Source: QHXW01 sp963768075
GTDB taxonomy: Bacteria > Acidobacteriota > Terriglobia > Bryobacterales > Bryobacteraceae
Assembly (NCBI GenBank): GCA_963768075.1
Contig: CAVYHD010000002.1
Span: 62,001-126,000 of the forward strand
DNA: 64,000 nucleotides
Direction: 5' to 3'
Shown piece after piece: positions 28,544 through 35,948 of this stretch (position 1 is its first letter; every line of letters starts with the position of its first letter). The translations under genes and the position numbers were made by a program. The notes under the pieces were generated by a model. It had not been told where the DNA came from. It saw only the letters and a list, made by a program, of their open reading frames with translations, and made no database searches.

Positions 28544-29490
28544 GCCACCACCGCGTAATAGAAGTAAGTGCGGGCGATGTGCTCGCCGATGGAGCGGCAA
28601 GTGTTCTGCAACTCCGAAAGGAACGGGTGCAGACCGCGGGCGAATATGTCTTGAATGCGATCGTACATTAGCGTTTCGTGAAGTTTGCCTGTCAAGCGTT
28701 CGGCTTCGTTGGCGTAGGAACTGGGAGGCGATCCGCTGATGGCGCGCAACGCTTCCTGCAAGGCGGCGATGCTGAAGCGAATGGACCGGGGATGCTGCGG
28801 ATGCAGGATGAGCAGCTCGGCGACCTTCTCCGGCTCGATGCGGGAATGGTACTGGCGGCGGTAGATTTCATACGCGGCCACGGATTTCAGCACGGCCATC
28901 CACTGATGGTTGTCGGCGGCCTCGACAGCACGCTCAAGCAACTGGTGGTACTCCACATCGACGATGCGCGCGGTCATGGAGGCGCGCTCAAGCGCGCGGC
29001 CGGCTTGAAGGAAGTGCCAGCCCTCGTCATGAGGCAGCGTGTCGTCGGCCACGCCATGAAAACGATGGCTGCCGAACTTGATGGCGTTGCAAAAGCGGTG
29101 CGGGCCGACGGCAAGCTCCTCTTCGGGCTTGAAGCCCATCACGGAATGGTAGAGGCTGTTAATGTCTTCCCACATCTCGCGCGAGATGCGGTCGCGGATG
29201 GTGCGGGCGTTCTCGCGGACCATCTGGACACAGCGCACGATGGAGTCGGGGTTATCCTGATGGAACGCCAGAAACTCGAAAACATTGCGCGCATCGGGAT
29301 GCTCGTAGTGTGTGGAGAACCGCTCCTGCTCTCCGCTGATGGCGACCAGAGGTCCCCATCGCAGGCGCACGGTGTGAGTCGACGGATCAAGCAGCATGTG
29401 ATAGTTCACTTCGAGGATACGAGCCATATCCTCGGCGCGCTCCATGTAGCGTGCGATCCAGAATAGCGAGTCAGCGATTCGCGAGAGCAT
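28540..29490 (-). CDS. Alpha-E domain-containing protein
   Basis: 316 aa, all helical, DUF403/alpha-E family. Starts MLSRIADSLFWIARYMERAEDMARILEVNYHML in pattern; further family segments are DARNVFEFLAFHQDNPDSIV, REMWEDINSLYHSV and PHDEGWHFLQAGRALERASMTARI. Invariably next to the circularly permuted ATP-grasp protein, and thought to be its partner. Overlaps both neighbours (TGATG upstream, ATGA downstream). Confidence 0.9.
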   Translation of the reverse strand: MLSRIADSLFWIARYMERAEDMARILEVNYHMLLDPSTHTVRLRWGPLVAISGEQERFSTHYEHPDARNVFEFLAFHQDNPDSIVRCVQMVRENARTIRDRISREMWEDINSLYHSVMGFKPEEELAVGPHRFCNAIKFGSHRFHGVADDTLPHDEGWHFLQAGRALERASMTARIVDVEYHQLLERAVEAADNHQWMAVLKSVAAYEIYRRQYHSRIEPEKVAELLILHPQHPRSIRFSIAALQEALRAISGSPPSSYANEAERLTGKLHETLMYDRIQDIFARGLHPFLSELQNTCRSIGEHIARTYFYYAVVA

Positions 29491-30971
29491 CAGGATTCAC
29501 CTCGCAAGACCCAGGTGTCTTTACTGCCGCCGCCCTGCGAGGAGTTGACCACGAGCGATCCCGGCTTGAGCGCCACGCGCGTGAGCCCGCCGGGCACAAG
29601 AATTACTTTCTCGCCATTGAAGAGGCAATAGGGCCGAAGGTCGATGTGGCGCCCGGCCATTCCGCCGCTCGATGGGTCATACGAGGGGCAGCGGGAAAGG
29701 CGAATGACGGGCTGCGCGATGTAGTTGCGAGGGTCGGCGGCGAGGCGTTCGCGGAACTGGTCGATGACGGCACGGCTCGACATGGGTCCCATCAGCATGC
29801 CATAACCGCCGGATTCGCCCACTTCTTTTACCACGAGCTGATCGAGATGCTCCAGCACATAGGAGAAGTGATCGGGTTTGGAGCACAACCAGGTCTCGAC
29901 ATTCCGGAGCACCGGTTCCTCACCCAGATAGTAGCGGATGAATTCGGGCACGTAGGCGTAGATGGCCTTGTCGTCGGCCACGCCATTGCCCACGGCATTC
30001 GCGAGGGCGACATTGCCGGCGCGATAGGCGCCCATCAGGCCGGGCACGCCCAGCAGCGAGTCGGAACGGAACGTCAGCGAATCGATGAACTCGTCGTCGA
30101 TGCGGCGATAGATAACGTCGACGCGGGTCAGGCCGTGAATGGTTTTCATGTAGACCACGTCGCCATCCACGATGAGGTCGCGGCCCTCCACCAGTTCGAC
30201 GCCCATCTGTTGCGCGAGAAATGTGTGCTCGAAATAGGCGCTATTGAAGATGCCGGGCGTGAGCAGGACGATGACGGGATTATCGCCGCCACGGGGTGCA
30301 ATGGACCGCAAAACCTGGCAGAGTTCGGTGGGGTAGTGCTCCACCGGCAGAACCTCGTGGGTCTGGAACGCCCGGGGGAAGGTGCGCGTCATCACGGCAC
30401 GGTTCTCGACGACGTAGGAGACGCCGCTTGGTGTGCGGACATTATCCTCGAGGACGAGGAATTCGCCGGTCGCGGAATCGCGAACGAGATCGATGCCGGC
30501 GACATGGGTGTAAATGCCGCTGGGCACGGCAACGCCGATCATTTCCCGCCGGAAATGACGGCAGGAATAGACCAGCGAGCGAGGTATTTTGCGATCTTTG
30601 AGAATGCGCTGCAGTCCGTAGATGTCTTGTAGAAACGAATTCAGCGCCAGGACGCGTTGCGTAAGGCCGCGTTCGATGTGGTCCCATTCGGAGCGCGGCA
30701 GGATGCGCGGAACCAGGTCGAAGGGGAACAGGCGCTCGGTTCCGCGGCCGTCACTGTAGACGGTAAAGGTGATGCCGTGAAGGAGGAAGGAGAAATCGGC
30801 AAGCTGCCGGCGTTCCTCAAACTGGGCGGCCGCCATGCCGGACAGCTCCTGAAACACCTTCCGGTAGTGCGGGCGCGGAACGCCGGGAGCGGCGAACATC
30901 TCATCGAAGTAGTCGCCAAGCTCGTAGCGCCGGAACAGGTGATCGGGCACAAATTGGGTAGCCACGGCCAC
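29490..30971 (-). CDS. Circularly permuted ATP-grasp protein (type 2)
   Basis: ATP-grasp ligase-like protein of the DUF404/DUF407 kind, about 494 aa. Family segments: YDEMF-like YFDEMFAAPGVPRPHY, LLHGITFTVYSDGRGTERLFPFD, FLVLEDNVRTPSGVSYVVENR, VVYMKTIHGLTRVDVIYRRIDDEF, LGVPGLMGAYRAGNVALANAVG and VVKEVGESGGYGML. The frame can start as far up as TTG 31007; GTG at 30971 is an alternative nearer the conserved region. First gene of the operon with alpha-E and transglutaminase. Confidence 0.88.
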   Translation of the reverse strand: MAVATQFVPDHLFRRYELGDYFDEMFAAPGVPRPHYRKVFQELSGMAAAQFEERRQLADFSFLLHGITFTVYSDGRGTERLFPFDLVPRILPRSEWDHIERGLTQRVLALNSFLQDIYGLQRILKDRKIPRSLVYSCRHFRREMIGVAVPSGIYTHVAGIDLVRDSATGEFLVLEDNVRTPSGVSYVVENRAVMTRTFPRAFQTHEVLPVEHYPTELCQVLRSIAPRGGDNPVIVLLTPGIFNSAYFEHTFLAQQMGVELVEGRDLIVDGDVVYMKTIHGLTRVDVIYRRIDDEFIDSLTFRSDSLLGVPGLMGAYRAGNVALANAVGNGVADDKAIYAYVPEFIRYYLGEEPVLRNVETWLCSKPDHFSYVLEHLDQLVVKEVGESGGYGMLMGPMSSRAVIDQFRERLAADPRNYIAQPVIRLSRCPSYDPSSGGMAGRHIDLRPYCLFNGEKVILVPGGLTRVALKPGSLVVNSSQGGGSKDTWVLRGES

Positions 30972-31077
30972 TCGATGGAGTGTAACACCAGCCTTTATCG
31001 GGCCCAATCCAAATTTCTTTGGGGCATCATAAGCGGCGTTTGTTGCGTGGTTGGCGCTCTGCGGTAATCTATTCAGG

Positions 31078-32463
31078 ATGCTGCGGCTAGTTTTGGCTAT
31101 TCTGGCGACCGCTCTGGCGCTCGCGGCGAAGGGGCCGGTGTACGTGATGCTCTGGTTCGATACCGAGGACTATATCGAGCCCGCGGCGGACGACGCGGCA
31201 TTGCGCATTGCGACGGATCTGGAGAGGCTCGGTGTGCAGGCCACGTTCAAGGTGGTGGGCGAGAAGGCGCGTGTGCTTGAGGCACGCGGGCGGCGGGACG
31301 TGATCCGGGCGCTCGGGCGCCACGACATCGGGTACCATTCCAACTACCACAGCATCCAGCCGCCGCCGGCGCTCTATTTGCGCGGCATGGGCTGGCTGGA
31401 CGGCGCGGCGGAATTTGAAAGGCGCGAGAGGCCGGGGGTGGCGGACATCCAGCGCATTTTCGGCGCGACGCCGAGCTGTTACGGCCAGCCAGGGAGTTCC
31501 TGGGCTCCGCAAACCTACCGCGCGCTCTTGCGGCTCGGGATTCCGGTGTACCTGGATGAAGCCGAGCAGGTGGGGGTGGACGAGCAGCCATTCTGGTATG
31601 GCGGCATCCTCAACGTGTTTCACATGGGACGGTACCTGATCCGGCCGTCGCTCCAAGACGAGAAGCAGTTGGCGCAGACGCTGGAGAAATTCGACCGCGC
31701 GGCGGACGAACTGGAAGCGCGCGGTGGCGGGGTGATCAGCACGTATTTTCACCCGACCGAATTCGTCACGTCCGCGTTCTGGGACCTGAATTTCGCCAAG
31801 GGCGCGAACCCGGAGCGTAGCGACTGGAAGAACCCGCCACGGCGGACGGCGGAGGAATCGGAGCGCTGTTATCGGATTCTGTTGCACTACGTGGAGCACG
31901 CCAAGGCGCGGCCGGACGTGCATTTCATTACGGCGCGCGAACTGCCGCTGTTATATGAGAGCGCGGCAGTGAACGGCGCGGATCGCGCGCAGATCGCGCG
32001 GCACATGGCCGAGCGGCAGACGTTTCTGGTAACGGAGCACGGTGTGCTCTCGGCAGCGGACATGTTACAAGTGCTGCTCGGCATGGATCCACTGGTGGTG
32101 GAGGGCCCGGTAATGCGCAGCGAAACCACTTACCGCGAGAACACCATTCCGCGGCCGGCTTTTGAACGCGCCAAGACGGATGCGGCAGGATTCATTCGAG
32201 CCAGCCGTCGCCTGCCAGCCGAGGTTTGGGTTGGATCGAAGACGCTCTCGCTGGCGGATTTCGCGGCGACGCTGGCGGGCGATGACGGGGCCGCCGCCGC
32301 CGTCGCCATTCGCAAAGGGAATCCAGAGATGGAGAAGTACATCGCAACCAATGCAACGAGAACGTTTTCCTGGCCGATTCACCCCGAAGGATTCAGCGCG
32401 CCGGAGCTGCTGGAAATGGCGCGCCTGCAAGCCTGGACGCTGAAGCCAGCGCGGTTGAAGTAG
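31078..32463 (+). CDS. Secreted polysaccharide deacetylase-like protein
   Basis: 461 aa from ATG 31078, with a short signal peptide (MLRLVLAILATALALAAKG). NodB-type fold: metal Asp in LWFDTEDYIEPA, GVQATFKVVGEKA, H-rich HDIGYHSNYHSIQPPP, and STYFHPTEFV. The ~150-residue C-terminal part (from about 300) is less conserved. A TAATCT box ends 7 nt before the ATG, suggesting a leaderless mRNA. Substrate not predictable. Confidence 0.82.
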   Translation: MLRLVLAILATALALAAKGPVYVMLWFDTEDYIEPAADDAALRIATDLERLGVQATFKVVGEKARVLEARGRRDVIRALGRHDIGYHSNYHSIQPPPALYLRGMGWLDGAAEFERRERPGVADIQRIFGATPSCYGQPGSSWAPQTYRALLRLGIPVYLDEAEQVGVDEQPFWYGGILNVFHMGRYLIRPSLQDEKQLAQTLEKFDRAADELEARGGGVISTYFHPTEFVTSAFWDLNFAKGANPERSDWKNPPRRTAEESERCYRILLHYVEHAKARPDVHFITARELPLLYESAAVNGADRAQIARHMAERQTFLVTEHGVLSAADMLQVLLGMDPLVVEGPVMRSETTYRENTIPRPAFERAKTDAAGFIRASRRLPAEVWVGSKTLSLADFAATLAGDDGAAAAVAIRKGNPEMEKYIATNATRTFSWPIHPEGFSAPELLEMARLQAWTLKPARLK

Positions 32464-32474
32464 AATGAGCCGGA

Positions 32475-33062
32475 ATGCATCTCACGCGACTCGCTGCGTT
32501 GCTGCTTGGCGCCTGGCTGGGCGGCTGCCTATTCATGGATACGGTGGCGACCGAGAACTTCCGGTCGGTCGACCGCATGCTGGCGGCGCCGCCGGCACAA
32601 ATGAAGACGCGAATCCAAGCGCTCGGGGGACACGACGAGGCGCGTGCCTTGCTGCGCTTTCAGGCTTCTGAACAAAACCGCCAGTACTTCTCAACATGGG
32701 AGGGGGTGCAGATTGGTTTGGGTCTACTCCTCATTCTCATGCTGGTGGTGGCGGGCCACCGCGACCGCGTGACGCTTTGGCTGCCTGCATTGATGCTGGG
32801 CGTCGTGCTCCTCACGCATTTTCTTTTGACGCCGGAGATCACGCGCCTGGGGCGCGCGATGGACTTTGCTCCGGTGGGCCGTCCATCCGGCGACAGCACG
32901 CGCTTCTGGATATTTCACGGCGTGTACTCCGCGCTCGAGCTGATCAAGCTCGGCTGGGGCGTGGCGCTGGGACTGTGGCTGGTTCTGCCAAGGAAGAAGC
33001 CGCGGACGCCGTCAGCCGACCCGCCTGCGGCACCTGAGCCCAGCAAGGTTGGCAACAGCTAA
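32475..33062 (+). CDS. DUF4149-like integral membrane protein
   Basis: 195 aa with four predicted helices: residues ~1-22, ~78-95, ~103-120 and ~150-170. Between the first two lies a soluble loop with FRSVDRMLAAPPAQMKTRIQALGG. The outline (helix, loop, three helices) and the THFLLTPEITRLGRAMDF motif resemble DUF4149/TMEM205-type proteins. Proline-rich C-terminus. Follows the deacetylase by 11 bp and is probably co-transcribed. Function unknown. Confidence 0.65.
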   Translation: MHLTRLAALLLGAWLGGCLFMDTVATENFRSVDRMLAAPPAQMKTRIQALGGHDEARALLRFQASEQNRQYFSTWEGVQIGLGLLLILMLVVAGHRDRVTLWLPALMLGVVLLTHFLLTPEITRLGRAMDFAPVGRPSGDSTRFWIFHGVYSALELIKLGWGVALGLWLVLPRKKPRTPSADPPAAPEPSKVGNS

Positions 33063-33068
33063 CGGTGT

Positions 33069-33848
33069 CTAGACGATCCCGCGGGCTTTGAGCGCTTCGT
33101 CAACCAGGGCGACCAGTTCGGCGCGCGTGAGCGGAAGGCGATCACTCGGGCGGGCCAAATCTTCGGCCACCACCGGACATTCCTGGGTTGCTCCATTGCG
33201 GCGCTCGACTCCATAGCGCGCGCGGGAGTCCAGCAGCTTGTCCACTTCAACCTTGGGAAGGACTTTGGCGCCGCCGAGCAGCTCCGCCACGAGCGTGATG
33301 CGCGCGAAGTGCTCGACGGTCTCCATATTAAAGAACGCTTTGTACACCTCGCTGCCGTAGCTGACGACGCCGTGGTTGCCCATCATAATGGCGTCGTACT
33401 TGGGGATATAGGGCAGCATAGGCTCGGTGAGCGCGGGAGTCCCGGGCAAGCCATAGGCCGCCAGCGGCACGTAGCCGAGGCCGATCACAACCTCGGGCAG
33501 CAACGCGAGATTCAGCGGACGGCCGGCGGTGGCAAAACCGGTGGCCACGGGCGGATGTGCATGAAGCACGCTGTGTACATCGGGCCGCAGGTTGTAGATC
33601 GTGCAGTGCATCAGGATTTCGGAGGTACACTCCCGATGGCCTTCCACTTTGCAGCCGTTCTTATTGACGATAATCAAGTCGTCGGCGTGCATCATACCCT
33701 TACTTACCCGAGTGGGGGTGGCCAGGATACGGTTGTCATCCAGACGTATGGAAATGTTGCCATCGTTGGCTGCCACCCAGCCCTTGTCATAGACCAGGCG
33801 GCCGATGTCCACAATGTCCTGACGGAGTTCGCGCTCGCTCTTCAGCAT
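33069..33848 (-). CDS. Class II aldolase/adducin family protein
   Basis: 259 aa from ATG 33848. Zinc-dependent aldolase/epimerase fold of the L-fuculose/L-ribulose phosphate group: ANDGNISIRLDDNRILATP, VHSVLHAHPPVATGFA with the metal histidines, acidic residue in LLPEVVIGLGYVP, and MMGNHGVVSYGSEVYKAF with the third His. The C-terminal ~45 residues are extra and charged. The open frame extends to 34040, overlapping the rhomboid gene, but homology-like sequence begins at MLKSERELRQDIV. Confidence 0.85.
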   Translation of the reverse strand: MLKSERELRQDIVDIGRLVYDKGWVAANDGNISIRLDDNRILATPTRVSKGMMHADDLIIVNKNGCKVEGHRECTSEILMHCTIYNLRPDVHSVLHAHPPVATGFATAGRPLNLALLPEVVIGLGYVPLAAYGLPGTPALTEPMLPYIPKYDAIMMGNHGVVSYGSEVYKAFFNMETVEHFARITLVAELLGGAKVLPKVEVDKLLDSRARYGVERRNGATQECPVVAEDLARPSDRLPLTRAELVALVDEALKARGIV

Positions 33849-33903
33849 CCGGAAATCAAATTGTACCAGACCAGCCGAAGCGAGACAGTACAATGGTTGT
33901 TTC

Positions 33904-34713
33904 ATGGATAAGCGCCGCATGTGCCCGCAATGCCGGGCTTTTATCACGACCGATGATCGCGTCTGCCCGTATTGCAACGAAAAGGTGAGTCCGCGGGCCG
34001 TGGATCGCGGCGATTCGGGCGGGATTCTGGGCGGTTTCATCCCACATGCGCGCTACACGACCGTCATCATTCTGCTGATTAATTTCGGCATGTACGCGGC
34101 GACACTGGCGCTCGGCGCGAGCGTAGGGGAGAACCGGGCGCTAGCGATCCTCGGGGCGAAATATGGCCCATGGATTATGGGAGGCCAGTGGTGGCGGCTG
34201 GTGACGGCCGGGTTCCTGCACGGCGGGCTGATGCACATCCTCATGAACTCGTGGGTACTGTTCGATCTGGGCGCCCAGGTCGAAGAATCTTACGGCACCA
34301 ACCGCATGATTGTGGTCTACTTTGTTTCGACTGTAGCCGGCTTCTTTGCGAGTACGCTTTGGAGTCCGCTGGCACTGTCGGTGGGCGCCTCGGCGGGCAT
34401 CTTCGGTTTGCTTGGCGCAATGATCGCGATGGGAGTACGGCATCGCAGCGCGCTCGGAGATCATATTCGCGGCCTCTATACGCGGTGGGCGATTTACGGG
34501 CTGCTATTTGGATTTCTTCCGTTCTTTCAGATCGACAACGCCGCGCATATCGGCGGGCTGGCCGCGGGATTCGGCACGGCATACGTCGCGGGGCTGCCCA
34601 GGGTCTCCAGTGCCATTACAGAGACTGTTTGGCGAGTCATTTCTTTCGTTTGCCTGGGCATCACGGCGCTGTGCTTCGTGGAGATGTACTTGTGGTTTGC
34701 GGCGCAAAAATAG
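33904..34713 (+). CDS. Rhomboid family intramembrane serine protease with zinc ribbon
   Basis: 269 aa. The N-terminus is a treble-clef-like zinc ribbon (CPQC...CPYC) before six to seven membrane helices. Catalytic Ser in GASAGIFGLLGA, catalytic His in NAAHIGGLAAGF, and oxyanion/loop residues in HGGLMHILMNSWVLFDLG. Cleaves within membranes; substrate unknown. A TACAAT box (33889-33894) ends 9 nt before the ATG. Confidence 0.92.
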   Translation: MDKRRMCPQCRAFITTDDRVCPYCNEKVSPRAVDRGDSGGILGGFIPHARYTTVIILLINFGMYAATLALGASVGENRALAILGAKYGPWIMGGQWWRLVTAGFLHGGLMHILMNSWVLFDLGAQVEESYGTNRMIVVYFVSTVAGFFASTLWSPLALSVGASAGIFGLLGAMIAMGVRHRSALGDHIRGLYTRWAIYGLLFGFLPFFQIDNAAHIGGLAAGFGTAYVAGLPRVSSAITETVWRVISFVCLGITALCFVEMYLWFAAQK

Positions 34714-34719
34714 TACACT
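34690..34719 (+). promoter_or_regulatory. Promoter of first cationic microprotein, leaderless
   Basis: TTGTGG (34690-34695), 18-bp spacer, TACACT (34714-34719). The -10 box ends exactly 6 nt before the GTG at 34726, so transcription should start on or next to the start codon. Confidence 0.5.
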
Positions 34720-34725
34720 TCAGCC

Positions 34726-34920
34726 GTGAGACTTCGCAATTTTTTGCTCGCGATGTTGATCGGGCTGGGGAGCCTTCATATGGCGGAGGCCAAAGACCCC
34801 CGCTTGACGAAGCGGAAGGTCCAGCCGGCCAGCAAGTATAAATATTCCAAGTTCAAAGCCCCCAAGCAGAAGAAGTACAAGGGCCGGAAGCAAAAGTGGG
34901 GCAAGTACACGCGTAAATAG
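34726..34920 (+). CDS. Small secreted lysine/tyrosine-rich protein (64 aa)
   Basis: GTG start, signal peptide MRLRNFLLAMLIGLGSLHMAEA, then a ~42-residue mature chain very rich in Lys with regularly placed Tyr (SKYKYSKFKAPKQKKYKG). No Cys, few acidic residues. Predicted to be exported and strongly basic, so it may bind DNA, cell-wall polymers or act as an antimicrobial or scaffold peptide; none of this is shown. Paired with a second such gene 45 bp downstream. Confidence 0.65.
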   Translation: MRLRNFLLAMLIGLGSLHMAEAKDPRLTKRKVQPASKYKYSKFKAPKQKKYKGRKQKWGKYTRK

Positions 34921-34953
34921 ACTTCCGCTCTGCGAGGAAGCCCTCCGCAATCG

Positions 34954-34959
34954 TACTAT
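34954..34959 (+). promoter_or_regulatory. -10 box of second cationic microprotein
   Basis: TACTAT ends exactly 6 nt before the GTG at 34966, the same spacing as in the preceding gene. No convincing -35 element is seen 15-19 bp upstream. Confidence 0.35.
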
Positions 34960-34965
34960 CATTTC

Positions 34966-35142
34966 GTGAAAATCTACGCGCTACTGCTCGCTCTGTTATT
35001 GGGCGTGAGTAGCTTTGTTCCGGCACAAGCGGCAAAAACGAAAAGCGGGGCCAGCCACGCGATTGGCCGTCGGGTCAAGAGCAAAGGCAAGGGTTCCAAA
35101 CGCAGCAAGCCCCGGTCTCATTCCAGCAGAAAGTTCAGCTAG
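34966..35142 (+). CDS. Small secreted arginine/lysine/serine-rich protein (58 aa)
   Basis: GTG start: signal peptide MKIYALLLALLLGVSSFVPA-QA, then about 36 mature residues dominated by Lys, Arg, Ser and Gly (RRVKSKGKGSKRSKPRS) with no acidic residue. It has the same build as the 64-aa protein just upstream but not the same sequence. Codon-by-codon reading is clean to TAG 35140-35142. Function unknown. Confidence 0.6.
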   Translation: MKIYALLLALLLGVSSFVPAQAAKTKSGASHAIGRRVKSKGKGSKRSKPRSHSSRKFS

Positions 35143-35171
35143 CGGGGCGGCCCGGTTGGTGGTCCGCTGGG

Positions 35172-35948
35172 CTAATGCCCAGTGGCCGCCGACCGCAAGT
35201 ACGCCACCACATCTTCCAGATCAGCCGGAGAGTAATCCTTGACGAAATCCTCATGCCGCCACGCCGGATTTTGCGCGAGCGAAACGACCTGCGGCCGCGC
35301 AAACGTGCGCAGCACGGGCGGCGCCGACGTCAGATCGTAAAGCTGTACTACATTCTCATTTTGCGAGACCAGCAGCGCGGAAAACTCCTCCCCGGTTTGC
35401 AGCTTCGCCTTCAGCGCGTGCCGCGCCCCGGTGGCCTGGATCCGGCCCAAGAGCCCCGCCTGACTGTTGGCTGAAGGCGCGGCGAGGGCAGGGCCAATGG
35501 CGATGCCCCGCCCACCCAGGGCATGGCAGATCCCACAATTTTGGCGAGTCGGATCGGAGAACAGGGCGTGGCCGCGAGCTACCTCCGGCGGTCCGCTGAA
35601 CGCAGGCAGACTCGCGGGTCCGACACCGGGCGGCATGGGATTCGAGGGCGGTGGGGCTTCGGTGGCAGTGGCAAGGCTGGCAACATACTCCACGACGGCA
35701 CGAATATCGTCGTCTTTCAGACGGTCTTTCCATGCGGGCATGGCCGAGCCGGGAATGCCCTCGCGGGTAACGTTGAACAAGTAATCCTTGGAAAAGGTGC
35801 GTCCACGCAGCCTGGGCCCGCGTCCCGCTGTGCCCGCGACCCCATGACAGTAACCGACGGAACAGCTCTGCGCGAAGATTCGCTCACCGCGCGCGATGAC
35901 AGCCGGGCCCGCCGCGGCCTGGGCCAGCAGAAGCGCGACCGCGATCAT
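35172..35948 (-). CDS. Dihaem cytochrome c, partner of PQQ dehydrogenase
   Basis: 258 aa from ATG 35948, which overlaps the PQQ dehydrogenase stop (ATGA). Signal peptide MIAVALLLAQAAAG. First haem domain has C29-SVGY-C34-H35, a CX4CH motif instead of CXXCH, with a likely Met ligand in GSAMPAWKDRL. Second domain has the standard C138-GI-C141-H142. C-terminal region resembles PQQ-dehydrogenase-linked cytochromes (VVSLAQNPAWRHEDFVKDYSPADLEDVVAYL). It probably takes electrons from the dehydrogenase in the periplasm. Confidence 0.85.
   Translation of the reverse strand: MIAVALLLAQAAAGPAVIARGERIFAQSCSVGYCHGVAGTAGRGPRLRGRTFSKDYLFNVTREGIPGSAMPAWKDRLKDDDIRAVVEYVASLATATEAPPPSNPMPPGVGPASLPAFSGPPEVARGHALFSDPTRQNCGICHALGGRGIAIGPALAAPSANSQAGLLGRIQATGARHALKAKLQTGEEFSALLVSQNENVVQLYDLTSAPPVLRTFARPQVVSLAQNPAWRHEDFVKDYSPADLEDVVAYLRSAATGH

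Noticed and set aside
29451..30632. 393-codon plus-strand ORF opposite the ATP-grasp gene
   Set aside because: Shadow frame of a GC-rich conserved gene; no start context and no recognisable domain.
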